Of a DNA stretch of 15,143 nucleotides, positions 13,474-15,143 are shown piece after piece (position 1 is the first letter of the stretch; every line of letters begins with the position of its first letter). Source of the stretch: S141-55 sp964422065 (GTDB lineage: Bacteria; Hydrothermota; Hydrothermia; WGAB01); contig CAYQZW010000036.1 in the NCBI GenBank assembly GCA_964422065.1, positions 1 to 15,143 of the forward strand. The letters are read 5' to 3'. The translations under genes were made by a program, and so were the position numbers. A model generated the notes under the pieces. It searched no databases and was not told the origin of the DNA. It saw only the letters and a program-made list of their open reading frames with translations.

Positions 13474-15143
13474 CAGGCCGTCGGCGCCGCGCCAGGTTCT
13501 TCTTGGACAGAACGATGGGTGAGAATGGTCCGGAAGGCATCCCAGAAGAGCACGAGATTAAGAACAATCTCCACGATCACGATGATCGCAAGAACCACCG
13601 CCTGGACCGGGTTCGTGGAGAAGAACTTTTTCAGGGGCACCACAAGGTACCAGAGCAGTGCGGAGGTGATGGTGACCCAGAGGAAGAGTGTGGGCAAAAG
13701 GACCGCCAGCCGGTACAGCACTCCGGCATGGCGCATGGTGACAAACACCCAGACGGTCACTGTCATCAAGGCGATGGAGGCGAGCATCTGGTTTGCCCCT
13801 CCAAAGGCCGGCCAGAGAAGTCGCCAAAGGGCGCCCCAAGCGAGGAGAACCCCTGCCAGTGAAACCAGAAACGACGCGATCCAGTTCTGAGTCAACAGAT
13901 CCACCAAACGTGGGGCCCAACTCCGGACGGGATCCAACACCTCGCTCAGAGTAAACCGTCCAATTCGCGTCGTGGTATCCAGGGTGGTCAGGGCAAATGC
14001 GGAGACCCAGAGCGAAGCGAAGACCGCAATGATCTGCTTAGAAACTGGGAGGATTCGGGAGACCACTTCTGCAAAACTCAACGAGAAGAGGCCGACCGGG
14101 CCTCCCACTTCCTTGAGGACCGCACCATACTCCCTCGCAAACTGTAAGGAATCCTGGGCGGTGACCCCATGCGTTTGCAGGATCGTCAGGCCGAAGGCCC
14201 CCACAGATGCGATCACCACCGTGGAAAGGAACCCCTCGGTAAACATCCCGCCCATGCCCACAAACAGGGCATCACTTTCTCGGGCCAACTGTTTTGAGGT
14301 CGTCCCCGATGCCACAAGGGAGTGGAATCCAGAGAGGGCGCCGCATGCGATCACCAGTGGAATCGTGGGCCAGAAGGGGGAAGGCACGCCGCCAATGGTC
14401 GGCGCACTCCAGGTGGTAAAGGTCGGCAACTCCAAGCCCGCACGGACGATCAACAGCGCAATGCCGCCCAGGATGAGCCCACCCCATAACAAAAACGCAT
14501 TCAGGTAATCCCTCGGTTGCAAGAGGGACCACACGGGCAGCGATGCTGCGATGGTCATATAGACCAACAGGAGCAGGAGCCATTGGTTCAGGGAGAGCCG
14601 CAGGGGTAATTCCAGGCCCGCCAAGATTCCCAAGGCCACAAGAATCAATCCGATCACCGTCCCCAGCCAGAGCCGAATCCGAACGCGGTACAGCAGAAAC
14701 CCCGTAATCACCGCAGCCAGAATGAAGAAGATCGATGCAGACCCTACAGCGGGATTCTTCGCGAAGATCGCAGCGATAATCGCGGAAAACGCTCCGATGA
14801 TGAGGATCAGCGTGAAGAGGATGAAAACTCGGAACATCAGGCTGGTCCGGCGCGAAATCAGCCCGCCGGCAATCCACTCAATGGATCGTCCTTCGTGTCT
14901 CACGGAGGCCATCAGGGAAAGATAGTCATGGGTCGCACCGATCAGCACATTCCCAAACCATACCCAGAGGAGTGCCGGGACCCATCCCCAGGCCAACGCA
15001 ATGACGGGCCCGACAATCGGGGCAGCCCCTGCAATACTGGCGAAATGGTGGCCAAACAGGACTGTCCGAGGGGTGGGGACATAGTCAATCCCATCTTGCT
15101 TGAGTTGGGATGGGGTGGGGTTTTCATCGCTGACGTTCAGGAG
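13473..15143 (-). CDS. cstA: CstA-family carbon starvation protein / pyruvate-peptide transporter (start outside window)
   Basis: Membrane protein with 556 codons visible; the start lies beyond base 15143. The edge residues include DYVPTPRTVLFGHHFASIAG and then APIVGPVIAL, the most conserved CstA stretch. Later come GATHDYLSLMASVRHEGRS, TLDTTTRIGRF and GGANQMLASIALM. Compared with E. coli CstA about 50 N-terminal residues are missing, so the full length is near 600 residues, like the shorter Bacillus-type members. Many hydrophobic helices span the inner membrane. E. coli relatives (CstA, BtsT) import pyruvate and have been linked to peptide use. The last residues (SVQEEPGAAPTA) are a soluble tail. 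Its TGA overlaps the next ATG by one base, so this is an upstream gene of the operon. The promoter is not in the window. Confidence 0.95.
   Translation of the reverse strand, partial: LLNVSDENPTPSQLKQDGIDYVPTPRTVLFGHHFASIAGAAPIVGPVIALAWGWVPALLWVWFGNVLIGATHDYLSLMASVRHEGRSIEWIAGGLISRRTSLMFRVFILFTLILIIGAFSAIIAAIFAKNPAVGSASIFFILAAVITGFLLYRVRIRLWLGTVIGLILVALGILAGLELPLRLSLNQWLLLLLVYMTIAASLPVWSLLQPRDYLNAFLLWGGLILGGIALLIVRAGLELPTFTTWSAPTIGGVPSPFWPTIPLVIACGALSGFHSLVASGTTSKQLARESDALFVGMGGMFTEGFLSTVVIASVGAFGLTILQTHGVTAQDSLQFAREYGAVLKEVGGPVGLFSLSFAEVVSRILPVSKQIIAVFASLWVSAFALTTLDTTTRIGRFTLSEVLDPVRSWAPRLVDLLTQNWIASFLVSLAGVLLAWGALWRLLWPAFGGANQMLASIALMTVTVWVFVTMRHAGVLYRLAVLLPTLFLWVTITSALLWYLVVPLKKFFSTNPVQAVVLAIIVIVEIVLNLVLFWDAFRTILTHRSVQEEPGAAPTA

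Overview
The window looks like a piece of a bacterial chromosome from a diderm (Gram-negative-type), probably anaerobic organism. It encodes two outer-membrane-barrel-like proteins, a lipoprotein and an EnvC-like envelope protein, together with a ferredoxin-linked 2-oxoacid oxidoreductase. An orphan V/A-type ATPase peripheral-stalk-like protein, frequent TTG starts, strong GGAGG ribosome binding sites and tightly overlapping genes would suit one of the lesser-known thermophilic or candidate phyla. I cannot name the taxon from sequence alone. Genes fill nearly the whole window; the only gaps over 60 bases are 4271-4475 and 8596-8686. I saw no tRNA, rRNA, CRISPR array or insertion sequence.

Region 1 (1-4368, minus strand) is an operon read right to left. 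It encodes a YtrA-type GntR repressor, an ABC ATPase, an ABC-2 permease, a fusion of a DUF4097-like repeat domain to a predicted outer-membrane barrel, a secreted beta-rich protein, and the first 16 codons of another exported protein. A promoter with a perfect -35 box has its -10 box inside a perfect 8-4-8 palindrome, the likely binding site of the repressor. YtrA-ABC modules and DUF4097/toastrack proteins are each linked to envelope stress in other bacteria. This operon is therefore a candidate envelope-stress or surface-remodelling system with an unusual outer-membrane component.

Region 2 (4407-8665, plus strand) has its own promoter with a perfect TATAAT. It encodes a pyruvate:ferredoxin-oxidoreductase-like enzyme split into two polypeptides: domains I-III, and the EKR-like, ferredoxin and thiamine-diphosphate domains. 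A small two-CBS-domain protein lies between the halves, translationally coupled to the first. The catalytic residues and the cysteines for three [4Fe-4S] clusters are present. A long perfect palindrome ends this operon and probably also the converging one.

Region 3 (15143-8687, minus strand) is a compact series read right to left. It encodes CstA (pyruvate/peptide transporter family, start beyond the window), an EnvC-like degenerate LytM protein, a UbiE/MenG methyltransferase, an ATPase-subunit-H-like coiled coil, a FadL-family outer-membrane protein and a lipoprotein esterase. Gene junctions of 1-4 base overlaps or 6-42 base gaps suggest co-transcription. The first four genes cover carbon uptake, cell-wall cleavage control, quinone synthesis and possibly ATPase assembly. 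The last two form a plausible outer-membrane uptake and hydrolysis pair for hydrophobic esters.
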